NCBI GenBank assembly: GCA_949317995.1 | Contig: OX439043.1 | Location: forward strand, 6,192,501-6,256,500 | Source of the DNA: Acholoe squamosa | Lineage: Eukaryota; Annelida; Polychaeta; Phyllodocida; Polynoidae | Length of the DNA: 64,000 bases | Reading direction: 5' to 3' | Shown here: piece by piece, positions 19,655 to 29,667 of the stretch | Numbering within the stretch: the first letter of the stretch is position 1 | How the letters are laid out: each line of letters starts with the position of its first letter | Notes under the pieces: generated by a model | What the model saw: only the letters and a program-made list of their open reading frames with translations | The model's database searches: none | What the model was told of the DNA's origin: nothing | Made by a program: the position numbers and the translations under genes

Positions 19655-19665
19655 GGTGGGGGTAG
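19655..19665 (+). promoter_or_regulatory. polypurine tract
   Basis: GGTGGGGGTAG lies immediately before the 3' LTR, where the plus-strand primer is made in LTR elements. It is purine-rich but interrupted by two T. Confidence 0.75.
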
Positions 19666-20022
19666 TGTAGGGGCTCGTAGATCGTGATATAGTGTGAGCG
19701 TCTCCCCCGAGAGGGCGTTTCGAGCGGTGCGCCCATCACCGGTAGTCACCAGAGGTCTCTTCGACCACTGGTCCCTGCGGGGTGGTGGCAGCACTGTTCG
19801 CCTCGCTCCAGCCCCTACCTGGGGCCGAGGGAGGCGTTAGTCTGGCTCTGCCTGCCAACGGAGTCGGACCACCCTTACCTGAGCTTATGCCTAGCTAAGC
19901 AGTACTCTTCGAGGTGGATGTAATACCTACACCGAAATAAACACGTGCCAGTTGCACTAACCCGAGATACCTCGTCTGGTTTTCACTTCGAACTAGTCGA
20001 AACCATAATTCGAACCATTACA
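19666..20022 (+). repeat. 3' LTR
   Basis: 357 bp with no difference seen from the 5' LTR, which points to recent insertion. Confidence 0.97.
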
Positions 20023-20439
20023 ATATGTTCTAGCGGAAAGGGCCCGGAAGTGGTTAATACCCTCTGCAGAGCAAGGATCGTTAATAAGTGGTAATTATAG
20101 CTGGTAGGGGTAGAAGGGTGGGGCGGGTTGTGGGGGGGGGGAGGAGAAGGTGTGGAGGTTTTGATGAGTGTTGGTGGTGCTTCAGAATTGAGTGAATTCA
20201 TACATCATGATAGTTGACATCGATCCAACACCACCCTGACATGCCAATAACAACTGGAGGAGGTTACGTGGACGTAAATGCTGCCCTCTCGTGAGTCATA
20301 TGGTATTCAGGCCTGTACTGAAGGGTGTTCTGACTGCTGATTGGTTTAGAATTAGACAGAAGAAATATTGGTAAAATTATGAAAAAAATCACAGGTGTTC
20401 CCAAATAGTTAATAAATTGAATAGTAGGTGTGTTTTTAT
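20023..20439. other. no gene recognised
   Basis: A G-rich stretch (runs of 4-9 G) lies at 20103-20150. Nothing else is identifiable. Confidence 0.5.
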
Positions 20440-20445
20440 ATTATG

Positions 20446-20653
20446 CCAGGATGCACCAATGAAGTGCTGGCGAGACTGGTCGCCAGCACTTCATTAGAGC
20501 ATCATGCCGACCCTACCGGGTTGATATATAAAACCTGGAGCGTCGGCATGATGCTCCAATGGAGTGCTGTCAAGCAGTCTCACCAGCACTTCATTGGTGC
20601 ATCATGACAACCAATGAGCATGATGCATTAATGCATCAGCGGCCCTTAAAGGG
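20446..20653. mobile_element. TTAA-flanked cloverleaf MITE copy, left end missing
   Basis: Both internal hairpins are of the AATGAAGTGCTGG/CCAGCACTTCATT type, with a central CCGACCCTACC...GCGTCGGC stem. The right arm ends GGCCCTTAAAGGG followed by TTAA at 20654-20657. The left terminal arm is lost. Confidence 0.88.
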
Positions 20654-20659
20654 TTAATA

Positions 20660-21358
20660 TCAGATGCCATCAACACCATCCCACACTTAACATTTGCGTT
20701 GCACAGGTGTGAAAACTTCCTTAAAAGATCCTCAAAAATAAATGAAAAATCCCTTCCTATGTAACTTTTATTTTTCAACCCTGTACCTTAGGCCTAATAA
20801 TATGTTGCGGTATGAGGGACAGGTATATAATGATATTTGTTCACCACCACAGGAGCCTCAGTAGGACAACAACACACCGGAACCTCATCCACGTGTAACA
20901 TAATGTAACTTCCGGTACTTGTGTGCTGCGGTGTGGGTGAGTGATTTGATGAGGTTTGCGATGTTACTTAGATGATAAACCAAACGGTTGCGCGTAGAGT
21001 TACAATGTCATTTTTTTCACGAAGTAACATGGTCACCTTCCACAGTTAATAAAAACGGAACCGCTAGGAACTAAATCCTCCCATTTGGTGTTTTTCAGAA
21101 CATATGACAGTTTTTGAAAAAAAGACACATTCATTTTTGACGATGGACGTTACATAAAATGGGCGTTTGACGGATATTGACCCATAATTGATATTGTCGA
21201 TTTAGATAGAGAGTTAAAACTTCATCAGCCCCTTTTTAGCCTCAAGATTGACCCCAAAAAGGTTTAAAGGAGAACCTTTTTCTTCTTTTCAAATGAAAAA
21301 AAGTTTGAACCACTGTAAAACCACTTCCCTTTATTATCACCATAGCACTTAACGTACA
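20660..21358. other. no gene recognised; isolated ETS-like site
   Basis: ACTTCCGGT (about 20907-20915) matches an ETS site next to a GTGTGCTGCGGTGTGGG stretch. No frame or family repeat is seen. Confidence 0.4.
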
Positions 21359-21476
21359 CCTGGGGCGATTCATAAAAACTGACAAGATATAATTTGTAGT
21401 ATATATAAAGTACTTATATCTGAATCGTTTGAGAACAGGAGACTTGTCAGTTCTTTTATAAATCGCTCTCCTGGAG
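21359..21476. mobile_element. small foldback element
   Basis: The arm GGCGATTCATAAAAACTGAC is mirrored by GTCAGTTCTTTTATAAATCG about 60 bases on, after CTTATATCTGAATCG. The terminal words CCTGGGG/TCCTGGAG resemble the neighbouring element. Confidence 0.7.
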
Positions 21477-21721
21477 GGTGATTCTTAAAAACTCACGATA
21501 TGGAATTACACATTTCGTCAGGACACAAAGGTCTTCAAATGAGGTCTTATAAAGTTTATAACTGACATTTCTGCATAATTTCTGGGCAAAATTGGCATAT
21601 GTAACACTGGAAATGTATAATTATTTGGAAATATGGCCGTCTTCTGTTACTAAAATGATTGTTTCTAAATGCATGGCATGACTACAAAAGGATCGTCAGC
21701 TTTTTAGAATTGCCCTCCAGA
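21470..21721. mobile_element. CTGGAGGG MITE, 252 bp
   Basis: The left end CTGGAGGGTGATTCTTAAAA and the right end TTTTTAGAATTGCCCTCCAG are inverted copies over about 29 bases. It overlaps the end of the preceding foldback, and the two may be related. Confidence 0.75.
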
Positions 21722-22014
21722 TATCCCATCAGTATTACTGACACTGAACTGTCCCTGCTTAAAGCGTACTCCCTACTACTCCTCCAACACAAGGCTGAAT
21801 AACCTCATCCCACCTTCAGTCTTGAATCATGAAATTTGTAATTGTTCCCTCAACAAAATCAAGCTGTCCCTTGCGGCCACGTCTCTACATGAACCTGCCC
21901 CGAGGCTGAAAGGTTTGATGCATTTACCTATCATCCAGTGCAAGAACTTAAACAGATTTCTACTCCTTGCGTGGCACGATGTTCTGTTGTATTTTGCCTG
22001 GGTAAGGATACTAA

Positions 22015-22218
22015 CGCTTTAAGAGCCACTAACGCAGGCCTGAACCATGCCCATTGGTCGTCATGATGCATGAATGCAGCCCTGGCGAGTAACTCGCCAG
22101 GGCTGCATTCAGGCATCATGCCAACCCTGTGGGGTTGAAACATCCCCAGAGGGTTAGCATGATGTACAACATGGCGACCACTGGGCATGATGCACTCCTG
22201 CGATAGTCCCTTTAATGG
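22015..22218. mobile_element. TTAA-flanked cloverleaf MITE copy (GCAGCCCTGG core)
   Basis: The left hairpin is GAATGCAGCCCTGGCGAGTA / ACTCGCCAGGGCTGCATTC, a perfect palindrome. The right side is degenerate. It is flanked by CTAA (22011) and TTAA (22219-22222). Confidence 0.88.
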
Positions 22219-22282
22219 TTAAGGTTGTGAGTACTTCTCAATGTGCGGCCTGTGGGGCATGTCTAGGGGTGTGGATGGGGGT

Positions 22283-22610
22283 CCCCCATGTCACATGTCG
22301 ATTTTTAAAAATGGCCATGTCCCTATGTCAATTTTAAGAAATGGTCATGTCACCATGTCAATTTTAAGAAATGGTCATGTCACCATGTCGATTTTAAGAA
22401 ATTGTTCATGTCACCATGTCAATTTTAAGAAATGGTCATGTCACCATGTCGATTTTAAGAAATTGTTCATGTCACCATGTCAATTTTAAGAAATGGTCAT
22501 GTCCCCATGTCAATTTTAAGAAATGGTCATGTCACCATGTCGATTTTAAGAAATTGTTCATGTCACCATGTTGATTTTAAGAAATTGTTCATGTCCCGAA
22601 TCACTAAGCC
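22283..22610. repeat. 30/31-bp tandem array (about 11 units)
   Basis: The unit is CATGTCAATTTTAAGAAATGG followed by TCATGTCAC; a 31-bp variant carries AAATTGTT. It creates an open frame reading Met-Ser-Ile-Leu-Arg-Asn repeats. The 31-bp units shift the frame between copies, so it is not a protein gene. Confidence 0.95.
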
Positions 22611-22683
22611 TAAAATAGCCTATGTTGCCATGTTGATTTTAATGGTCCACACCCATTTGTCTTGTTAAGGAGTTTTCGGTAAT

Positions 22684-22845
22684 GACCCCTTAAAGACACC
22701 ATGAGCATTGATGCGTCATGCCAAACAACTTGGAATGTATCAATCCCATAGTTTTGGCATGATGCATAAATATGTAAAGCCCTTCGAGTTACACGCCATG
22801 GCTGCATTCATGAAATCACTGAGTTACCATCACGGTCTCTTTAAG
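22684..22845. mobile_element. diverged cloverleaf MITE
   Basis: Family words CCCCTTAAAG, GATGCGTCATGCC, TTGGCATGATGCATAAAT, GGCTGCATTCATGAAAT and TCTCTTTAAG are present in order but eroded. Confidence 0.6.
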
Positions 22846-23020
22846 CACCCGGGCACTCATTGATTTCAATCCCACTGTACCCTCAGCGCTTATACAAGGC
22901 AGGCACTTATTTTAATACTGTTTTTAGTGCTAAAGATTAATTTCAGTACCCCAATAGCCCTGGTGCTTACTTGAACCCACCGCTTATTTGAGACCACAGC
23001 GCTTAAACAGGCCATTACAA
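22846..23020. repeat. AAGCACCCGG / GCGCTTAT interspersed repeat, copy 1
   Basis: AAGCACCCGGGCACTC, GTACCC, CTTATTTGAGACC and CTTAAACAGGCCAT also occur at 57147-57325. The element class is unknown. Confidence 0.55.
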
Positions 23021-23692
23021 GGTTTACGTATTGCAATGTGAAAAAGTGGCGCACAGCGCACTGAAAGGCTAAAAACGAATGAAGGTATCCCATTGCTATA
23101 TAAACATGAATTCCTCTAGGATTACACACGTGACTGATACTGACAGTGTTAGGAGCACCGAGTTAAGTTTCTCTATCAGATTAGAGTGCTGTTGTGCTAA
23201 GGAAGTCAACTAAATTAAAGGAGGGACTAAGCTGCTGGCTGTTTCTATATAAAGCTGATGTTTTAAGCGATGTGTATCCATCCACCAAATTCTATCAATA
23301 TTTTAGGCACTTAGACATTCATAAATCCTACCAAGCTCCTGAGCTTCGATTTTCTAATATGGGAATATCTCGCTCCTATATTGGGCGCCACCTTGTGCGC
23401 CGATCTGGGTGAATCTACATATGCTGGCCTGACAACGTAGTGATTAGGCTGAGTGCATGTCCGCCATTGCATAGTCCTTTTGTTTACATCTGTAAACTTA
23501 TGAAAAACTAAATTTTCTGCAACAGTGCCATTCTAATATTTACTTTAGACCAAAGTAAAATAAGTATTTTGATTTCCTTTAGATTTATTTCAAATCTTTT
23601 TGACAGTTTAAGTAGTCCCAGTCAATACTGTGATCCTCATACACGAGCGAGGACTTTGTAGAAGTCGGAAGCGAGTAAGAGCTTGAAATCTT
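23021..23692. other. no gene recognised
   Basis: Short frames only, and no repeat family was matched. Confidence 0.45.
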
Positions 23693-23965
23693 TTTTTATG
23701 CAAATAAATTCTTCCCATCGAGATTGCATTGTAGCGTGTGCCGATCCACTACTGCAGCCGATCCGGTACTGTATCCTCATTCTGGGTGCATGTAAACATT
23801 CAAAATGGCTGACCGCCGCTCATACAGGGAACTACAGTAACGGATTTTGCTAATTTCTATTCAATTAAACCTTCTAAAACCATGAAATAAATAGAGACAT
23901 CCCCCTCATGGTGGATCGGCCACCTTTTACACCATAGTAATTTAGTTCTCTCTATATACTGACCT
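23693..23965. repeat. GATCGGCCAC interspersed repeat, copy 1
   Basis: The order ATAAATTCTTCCC, GCCGATCC, CTCATTCTGGGTGC, GTAAACATTCAAAATGG, GGGAACTACAGTAACGG, GTGGATCGGCCACC, TTTAGTTCTCTCTATA is shared with 24088-24395 and 33866-34195. An AAAATGG(C) word resembling a YY1 site lies in the middle. Confidence 0.85.
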
Positions 23966-23999
23966 GAAGGGGTTGGCACACACCTAAAGGGTGGTATAA

Positions 24000-24062
24000 T
24001 GCACTAATGAATGGCTTGCACCTCATGTGTGCATCACACCAAACCATGGGCATGACGCAAGA
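24000..24062. mobile_element. cloverleaf MITE fragment
   Basis: ATGCACTAATGAATGGC, GTGCATCACACCAAACC and ATGGGCATGACGC are remnants only. Confidence 0.45.
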
Positions 24063-24087
24063 TTTGAAGGACTAGATAGCCAGTACC

Positions 24088-24395
24088 ATATTTTATTTTA
24101 TGTGAATAACTTCTTCCCGTAGAGATAGCATTGCGTGGCCGATCGCCACACCCCCAGTGGCGTAACGTGTGTCGATCCACCACAGCGGCCGATCCAGTAC
24201 CGTAGCCTCGTTCTGGGTGCGTGTAAACATTCAAAATGGCGGTAACGGATTTTGTTCATTTTTAGTTGATTAAATACTCTAAAAACATAAAATAAATATA
24301 GAACTAAACTCCCCTGATGTCCTCGGTAGCCGATCCACCCCTCGTGGTGGATCGGCCACCTCGTACACCACGGTCGTTTAGTTCTATCTATATAG
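24088..24395. repeat. GATCGGCCAC interspersed repeat, copy 2
   Basis: Best conserved with 33866-34195. It holds the palindrome GTGGATCGGCCAC-like stems, CAAAATGGCGG (YY1-like) and GTGGCGTAACGTGTG. Confidence 0.88.
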
Positions 24396-24775
24396 TTCTC
24401 TGAAATCACCCCTTGTTGGGGTTGTACAGGGAAACACTCATAGAGTCTAACATGGATTGCTTGTAATTGGAATATTCAATAATTCTTCTCTAACAAATGG
24501 AACTGGTAAGGGGAACCAGCCCACTCTGAGGTGGGAATTGATTTCATTTGATCAGACTTGCTGAGGTAAATTGGGCATGAAAGTGGGCAATGTGTCGTTA
24601 AATTACGACAAATTTAATGCCATCATCAAGACCTAAAACAAGCCTTGATCCCTTTAACCCGGGAATCGGAGGAAAGCGGTGTAGTGTGCTGTGCCCATGC
24701 ATGCTCCCTTCTACTTTATGTCAAAATGAATATTGAGGCACCATCGACGATACACTAAACCGCTGTATTGCACCC

Positions 24776-25035
24776 CAGTCTGAAAAGTCAACTGCCTTGT
24801 TTGAAATAGAGAGAGCTGCACTACCAGGTACCTACTCATGTCACACGCTCTATAGTTTATTATACTGACTGACTTCTCCCAACTAGGTACCTACTCAAAT
24901 CCCCCTTTTTTATCACCGTACTTGAATGACCACTTGTGAGCAACAAAAGGAACAAGTTATAGCGACATGAAAAGAAAGTACTGGAAATGAGGGCATTTTT
25001 AGGCAGCTCTTCCTTTTACTATAGGAGCAACACCC
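24776..25035 (+). mobile_element. GTTGCTCC-terminal MITE, 5'-truncated
   Basis: It starts abruptly at AGTCTGAAAAGTC and keeps the intact 3' end ACTATAGGAGCAACACCCT. Compared with 50644-51001 it lacks about 95 bases of the left end. Confidence 0.9.
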
Positions 25036-25036
25036 T

Positions 25037-26700
25037 CCCGGCCTACTATGGGCATCAAGAAACAGACCTGTTGGTATCTTACATCCCCCTCCCCACCCCC
25101 TCCACACACACTTCGCCTATCGGTGTGGAATATTCATGATGAAATGTTCACCTCTACTTTTAGATGCCTACAGTGTAGGCCTCATTTACCCCCGCATTTT
25201 GACCAAACCTTAATCAAAGGTATCTGGTCTTGGCCCCTCTTGTTAAATTGGTTCATATGGAAGATAGCATAGCCTATTTAGAGCACAACCATTACATGAG
25301 TAAATTTGATTCAATTATAACAAATTAAATACAATTCAGTTTACAGATCAAGGCAATATCTGCATCTAATTATCTGAAACTCTGCTTAGTTCCCCCTTAA
25401 ACTGATAGAGTCCCACAACATTCTAAATCTACTGTCCTGCGGTGAGGTGTATGGATGTAAAGGGTGAAGGGGGTAGTTGGAGGTAATGCAGTCAATATGA
25501 AAACTAGCGGGACACTGGCTGTTGCCAGAAAAATCTCTTTCATGCTAATGGAAATTGTGACACTGCAGACCCGAATATCTGACTGTAATCACTGAACCAA
25601 GAGCTACATTTTGTTTATTACACGTTGCGAATCAGACCATTATTCATGTTTTTAGAGCCTAAAACAAATGGTATACTGTTGGTTAAGGTTGAAGGAGTTA
25701 AATAATTAGACTAGTGACTTAATTCTTGTTTTTTTTTTTTCAAAATGATAGTCTTGAGGTGTTCAGACCTGCCAAAATCAATCCTGGATGGCAAAACAAT
25801 CAAGTCTGCAGGACTGGATGGCCTGCGAGCGAGGGGGGGGAACTTTTTGTATAGACTGGTGATGTACCCCTACATGTATGTGGGATGGGGATGGCATAAG
25901 ATATCAGCGGGTCTGTTCCTTGATGGCCATAGTAGCTAGGAGGGTATGGATACTGCTGGTTATCGGCAGGTAATTAGGACGGACAGAATGACTGCGACAA
26001 CCAGCGACTGTTTGTACAGCCCGACATGAGTGACTCAGCGAAAATACATACGGGCACTACCCGGCTCACTATGCTACACTGGTACAGTATGGGGCATATT
26101 GGTATCACTCTAAGGCATCGCTGTTCAATCTACCAGGCATATTCATAAAGCTGAACAGTGAATGACTATATTAAAAAGGCATAATCAGGTCGCTGGTTAT
26201 AGAATGTAAATTAATGACTGCTTCAGCATACAGTACCCTTGAGGTACCAGATGAAGCAAAATTCTCAGGCCGTGAGGCAGTTAGGAAAGTCTGGGTTAAC
26301 TCGATTTTTTTCTTCTGATTTTTTTTTTAATTTATATTATTAGGGTTTCAAATATCATAAACCCCATTTGAATGGCACTCAACTTTAGAACAAAGTGGAT
26401 TTCATTAGGATTTATTCATTTATACACATACTCTCGACAGAGACCTTAGCAACTGGAGGCACAGAGTCATAGAAAAATCCGCCATTGTTTTCTGATACAA
26501 CAAAGACTATAATAAGCATGTTTCAAATGACTCATGTGCAAAGAATACATGTCTCGTTACAAGTCTATATTATCATCCCCTAAAATATAGAGGCAAAACT
26601 AGTTGGATTTATTTAGATATCTCTCCATAAACTTCTGAAGTGGGCCCCTCTGAAAAAGTCTGCTTGGAGAGTGATGTTGCTACCAATTTTGGTGCACCAC
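25037..26700. other. no gene recognised
   Basis: Unremarkable AT-rich sequence with T runs near 25729 and 26320. No coding or repeat assignment. Confidence 0.5.
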
Positions 26701-26703
26701 CAT

Positions 26704-26759
26704 GTCACTAGGCAACGTCACATCACTAGGCAACGTCACATCACTAGACAATGTCACAT
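26704..26759. repeat. 18-bp tandem repeat (3 units)
   Basis: CACTAGGCAACGTCACAT repeats three times with two changes in the last unit. Confidence 0.9.
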
Positions 26760-26825
26760 TCCGCTGGTTTCTCATTGATAAATGCACCAGCGTTTTCTGT
26801 GACAAAGAGCTCTATATTGCATGAA

Positions 26826-26920
26826 AAGAGGCCATATTTTGCCTCATTTCTTTTGTGGGAAGAGGCCATGTTTTGTTGTGGAAAGAGGCCATGTTTTGGC
26901 TTGGAAAGAGGTCACATCTT
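26826..26920. repeat. short tandem repeat, about 23-27 bp (4 units)
   Basis: GGAAGAGGCCATGTTTTG-type units recur four times with variable spacing. Confidence 0.8.
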
Positions 26921-26964
26921 CCTGCTAATGCCCCAGTCTCTAGTGGCGAGGCTACTAGTATTGC

Positions 26965-27112
26965 AGTAAAACAGTATAATTTCTACAATGAAGCCCCAGA
27001 TGGCAGTACAGTTAAGCAAAGTGGCACAAGGAATTTGCTTGAAAATAACAATGCCACTTTTTGGACAAGAAGATCACTGTTATTTTGAAAACATTTTCTT
27101 ACAATGTTTACA
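26965..27112. mobile_element. CACTGTAAAA-family MITE, diverged
   Basis: It shares GAAGCCCCAGATGGCAGTAC, ACAAGGAATTTGCTTG, AAAATAACAATG and TTATTTTGAAAACATTTTCT with 38875-39095. Confidence 0.7.
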
Positions 27113-27368
27113 GCAGAGGGGTTAGCAGAGGGAAAGGGGATGAGGATGGGGGTTGGAGTCGGGGAAAGAAGAGAGGGGCCAATAGGAGAGAGACGAAATA
27201 AAGGATAAGGTCATGCAATTCTAACTTTTAGCCATGACAGTAAAGATTGGGACCTGGCTGAATAATTATCTCATTGCCCTCCAGCTCATCTTTAAAAACA
27301 CCCTTTACTCAGACTTGCAAACATGTTAAAAAATAATTTTGTTTGTAGTATACATGATGGTGTTACTG

Positions 27369-28264
27369 CACTGCAAAAATGGTGTTTAGATTTTAAACAT
27401 GTTTAGGTCTAAACACGTTTAAAACCTAAACGTATAGGTCAGTTAGGTGTCTCATCAACTACACATTTAGGAAATGAACACTTTTATTCTAACTACATAA
27501 ACATTTATGCTAAACATGTTTAGATGTTTAGAGTTGAGACAGTTGAATAATAGGTGTTTAGATTTAAACATCAATATGTTTAGATACTTGGATGTTGAAT
27601 CCACACCAGGTAGCAGCACTACCTTTGACTGGACTATCTGCACACAGTTATAACCAATTGTTGTGACAAATGTCCCCAAATCCCATGTTTATCATGGTTT
27701 CATTTCATAGAATGTCATGTGAATAGAAAGGGCAATAGAAAATTGACTAGATTCACCTCATGCCACCATCATTACCATGAAATAATCAATAAAATCCATG
27801 ACTGACACCTATTTGATGTCATTCTGGAATAAATAAGGCAATATCCTTCCTGCCAAGCTGTTGTACTTTCTCAAGTCTCTCATTCTGATGCAGTGTGTAC
27901 TATATGTACACATATATAACTGTGGCTGACATCTTTGGAGACTTTGACAAGTAAATACCTGCTGATGTCCCCCCCAGTAAATGAGAAAAAAAAATATATC
28001 TCTGTTTTTTAATGCATACATGTCTGCAAACCTTAAATCTCCATCAAATCATTTAAACATCTAAACACAAAAATTCATAAACACCTAAACACAAAAAATC
28101 ATATATCTAAACACAAAAGCTTTAACCTAAACACCTACATTTCTAAACACTTGAGCTAAGCACATTGTTTGGCTAAACATGTTTAGGAAATTAATGTGAT
28201 TACAAAAACGTTGCAAGAATATGTTTAGAATTGTGTTTAGGATCTAAACACCATTTTTGCAGTG
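27369..28264. mobile_element. CACTGCAAAAATGG element, copy 1 (896 bp)
   Basis: Terminal inverted repeats CACTGCAAAAATGGTGTTTA and AAACACCATTTTTGCAGTG, plus many internal AAACATGTTTAG palindromes. It shows no coding capacity. It is bounded by TG on both sides. The second copy is at 49471-50370. Confidence 0.93.
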
Positions 28265-28807
28265 TGGGTATCGGCGCCAAGCCATAGCCCTCAGGCTCCA
28301 TGTATCAATTGCTTGAATCATGTGGTTTTGTCCCTGTTGGAGGAAAATTCAAAGTTATTCAAAATTCTTTAGAATACATGAAAAAATATCATCCCTAGAA
28401 AAGATAAACCTTTCCGGTAATCTGGATTCCGGTAATCTGGATTCGCACATGCATGGTCAGCGTATATTCCCTGAACCACTAGGTTTCCTGAGTATAATGT
28501 GAATTATAACTGAACTTACAGATAAGTCTCGAATAACTTCAAATCAAAACATAGTGTTATACATTCCTGTTAATAAGCTGCTCATTAGCAGTTTAGTTAA
28601 GCATTGAAGCCATACATTGACTTGATAGTTCCTACCCTTTCTAAAATCGTATTGCCAAAAGGGCACTATTAATTTATGGGCCTATTTGACATTTGAAAAG
28701 CATGATGACACTTGCAAAATCATCTTAAATACTCTATGCCCTTTTCTCTGTACGATACAATGCCCAATGTTTAAATTGTAATACACCCTTTAAGGGCTGA
28801 TAATGCA
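28265..28807. other. no gene recognised
   Basis: A 15-bp direct duplication TCCGGTAATCTGGAT occurs at about 28414-28443. Nothing else stands out. Confidence 0.5.
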
Positions 28808-28811
28808 TTAA

Positions 28812-29063
28812 CCCTTTTAAGGCCGCTGATGCATTAATGCATCATGCCCATTGGTCATCATGATGCACCAATGAAGTGCTGGTGAGACTACTCACCAGCA
28901 CTTCATTGGTGCATCATGTCAACCCTCCGGGAGTATATTTATCGTCCCCGTAGGGTCGGCATGATGCACCAATGAAGTGCTGGCGAGTAATCTCGCCAAC
29001 ACTTTATTGGTGCATCATGACGACCAATGGGCATGATGCATTAATGCATCAGCGGCCCTTAAA
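28812..29063. mobile_element. TTAA-flanked cloverleaf MITE, reference-quality copy
   Basis: This is the cleanest copy. TTAA (28808-28811) precedes CCCTTTTAAGGCCGCTGATG. Terminal arms of about 43 bases (GGCCGCTGATGCATTAATGC... and its inverse) enclose three palindromes: AATGAAGTGCTGGTGAG/CTCACCAGCACTTCATT, a central ACCCTCCGGGAG...CCCGTAGGGT stem, and AATGAAGTGCTGGCGAG/CTCGCCAACACTTTATT. A single strand would fold as a cloverleaf. No coding capacity. The TTAA target plus a CCC terminus is the piggyBac pattern, inferred. Confidence 0.93.
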
Positions 29064-29065
29064 TA

Positions 29066-29165
29066 TGTAATGCATCATACCGATTGGTCGTAAAGACGCA
29101 TGGGTGCATCGCTGGCGAGTAACTCACCAACACTGTATTCACGCATCATGCCGACCCTACGAGAT
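29066..29165. mobile_element. cloverleaf MITE, left half of a second copy
   Basis: TGCATCATACCGATTGGTCG, GTGCATCGCTGGCGAGTAAC and CGCATCATGCCGACCCTACG continue straight on from the preceding copy, then stop. Confidence 0.7.
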
Positions 29166-29289
29166 TTGTATCTTAAGTAAACATGAGTCTTGTGTAAGAG
29201 CAAGGGGGTAAAGCCCAAAGGTTAAAATCAATGAGCATTTGGATGCTTAACATGGGCCAATAAGCACTTTACCACCAAAGCCGATTGAG

Positions 29290-29545
29290 AAAAATTAACC
29301 AAAATTGGGCCGATTTTAATCAGACTTGAGAGAAATAATTCATCAAGTTTCACGATGTTTTATGGTTAATTCCAGATGTATTTTCTTACAATTCTGGCGA
29401 ATCTTTTATTCTAATTTTACCAGAAGTGGGTGGAAATGCATCGGGAAGATGGCCGATTTATTCTCGATCCAAAGTCGGGAATTATTCGGCTTGGGTGGAA
29501 CACCTGCTATACGGTGTTCAAAACCTAGTACATTGAGATGATGAT
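29290..29545. repeat. GGGAAGATGGCCGAT repeat, + orientation
   Basis: GAAATGCATCGGGAAGATGG, AAGTCGG and GGTGGAACACCTGCT are matched in inverse orientation at 45295-45415. An interspersed repeat of unknown class. Confidence 0.6.
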
Positions 29546-29551
29546 ACCATG

Positions 29552-29605
29552 AAGTACAGGCTGCTCACCAACATTTCATTGGAGCACTATGCCGACCCTC
29601 CAGGA
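29552..29605. mobile_element. cloverleaf MITE fragment
   Basis: ATGAAGTACAGG, CTCACCAACATTTCATTGG and GCCGACCCTCC remain. Confidence 0.6.
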
Positions 29606-29667
29606 CTGCATCTGTACTAACATAAAAGTGCTGACAGTAAGTGACTTCTACAGTTCTGTCCTACAGT

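Larger units (their letters stand above)
7307..20022 (+). mobile_element. 12.7-kb Ty3/gypsy-type LTR retrotransposon
   Basis: Two apparently identical 357-bp direct repeats with TGTAGG...TTACA ends enclose gag, pol and a further long open frame. The pol order is protease, reverse transcriptase, RNase H, integrase, which defines Ty3/gypsy rather than Ty1/copia. Flanking bases are ATAG before and ATAT after, so a clean target duplication is not evident; the base triplet TAG precedes both LTRs. At 12.7 kb it is much longer than usual for the group (commonly 5-8 kb), because of the large Gag and the post-pol region. The copy is damaged by a frame change in pol and possibly by a stop in the extra frame, so it is probably not autonomous as sequenced. 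Confidence 0.97.

Noticed and set aside
7302..20027. Clean target-site duplication for the LTR element
   Set aside because: The 4-base flanks are ATAG and ATAT (three of four match); 5-base flanks do not match, so a duplication cannot be claimed.
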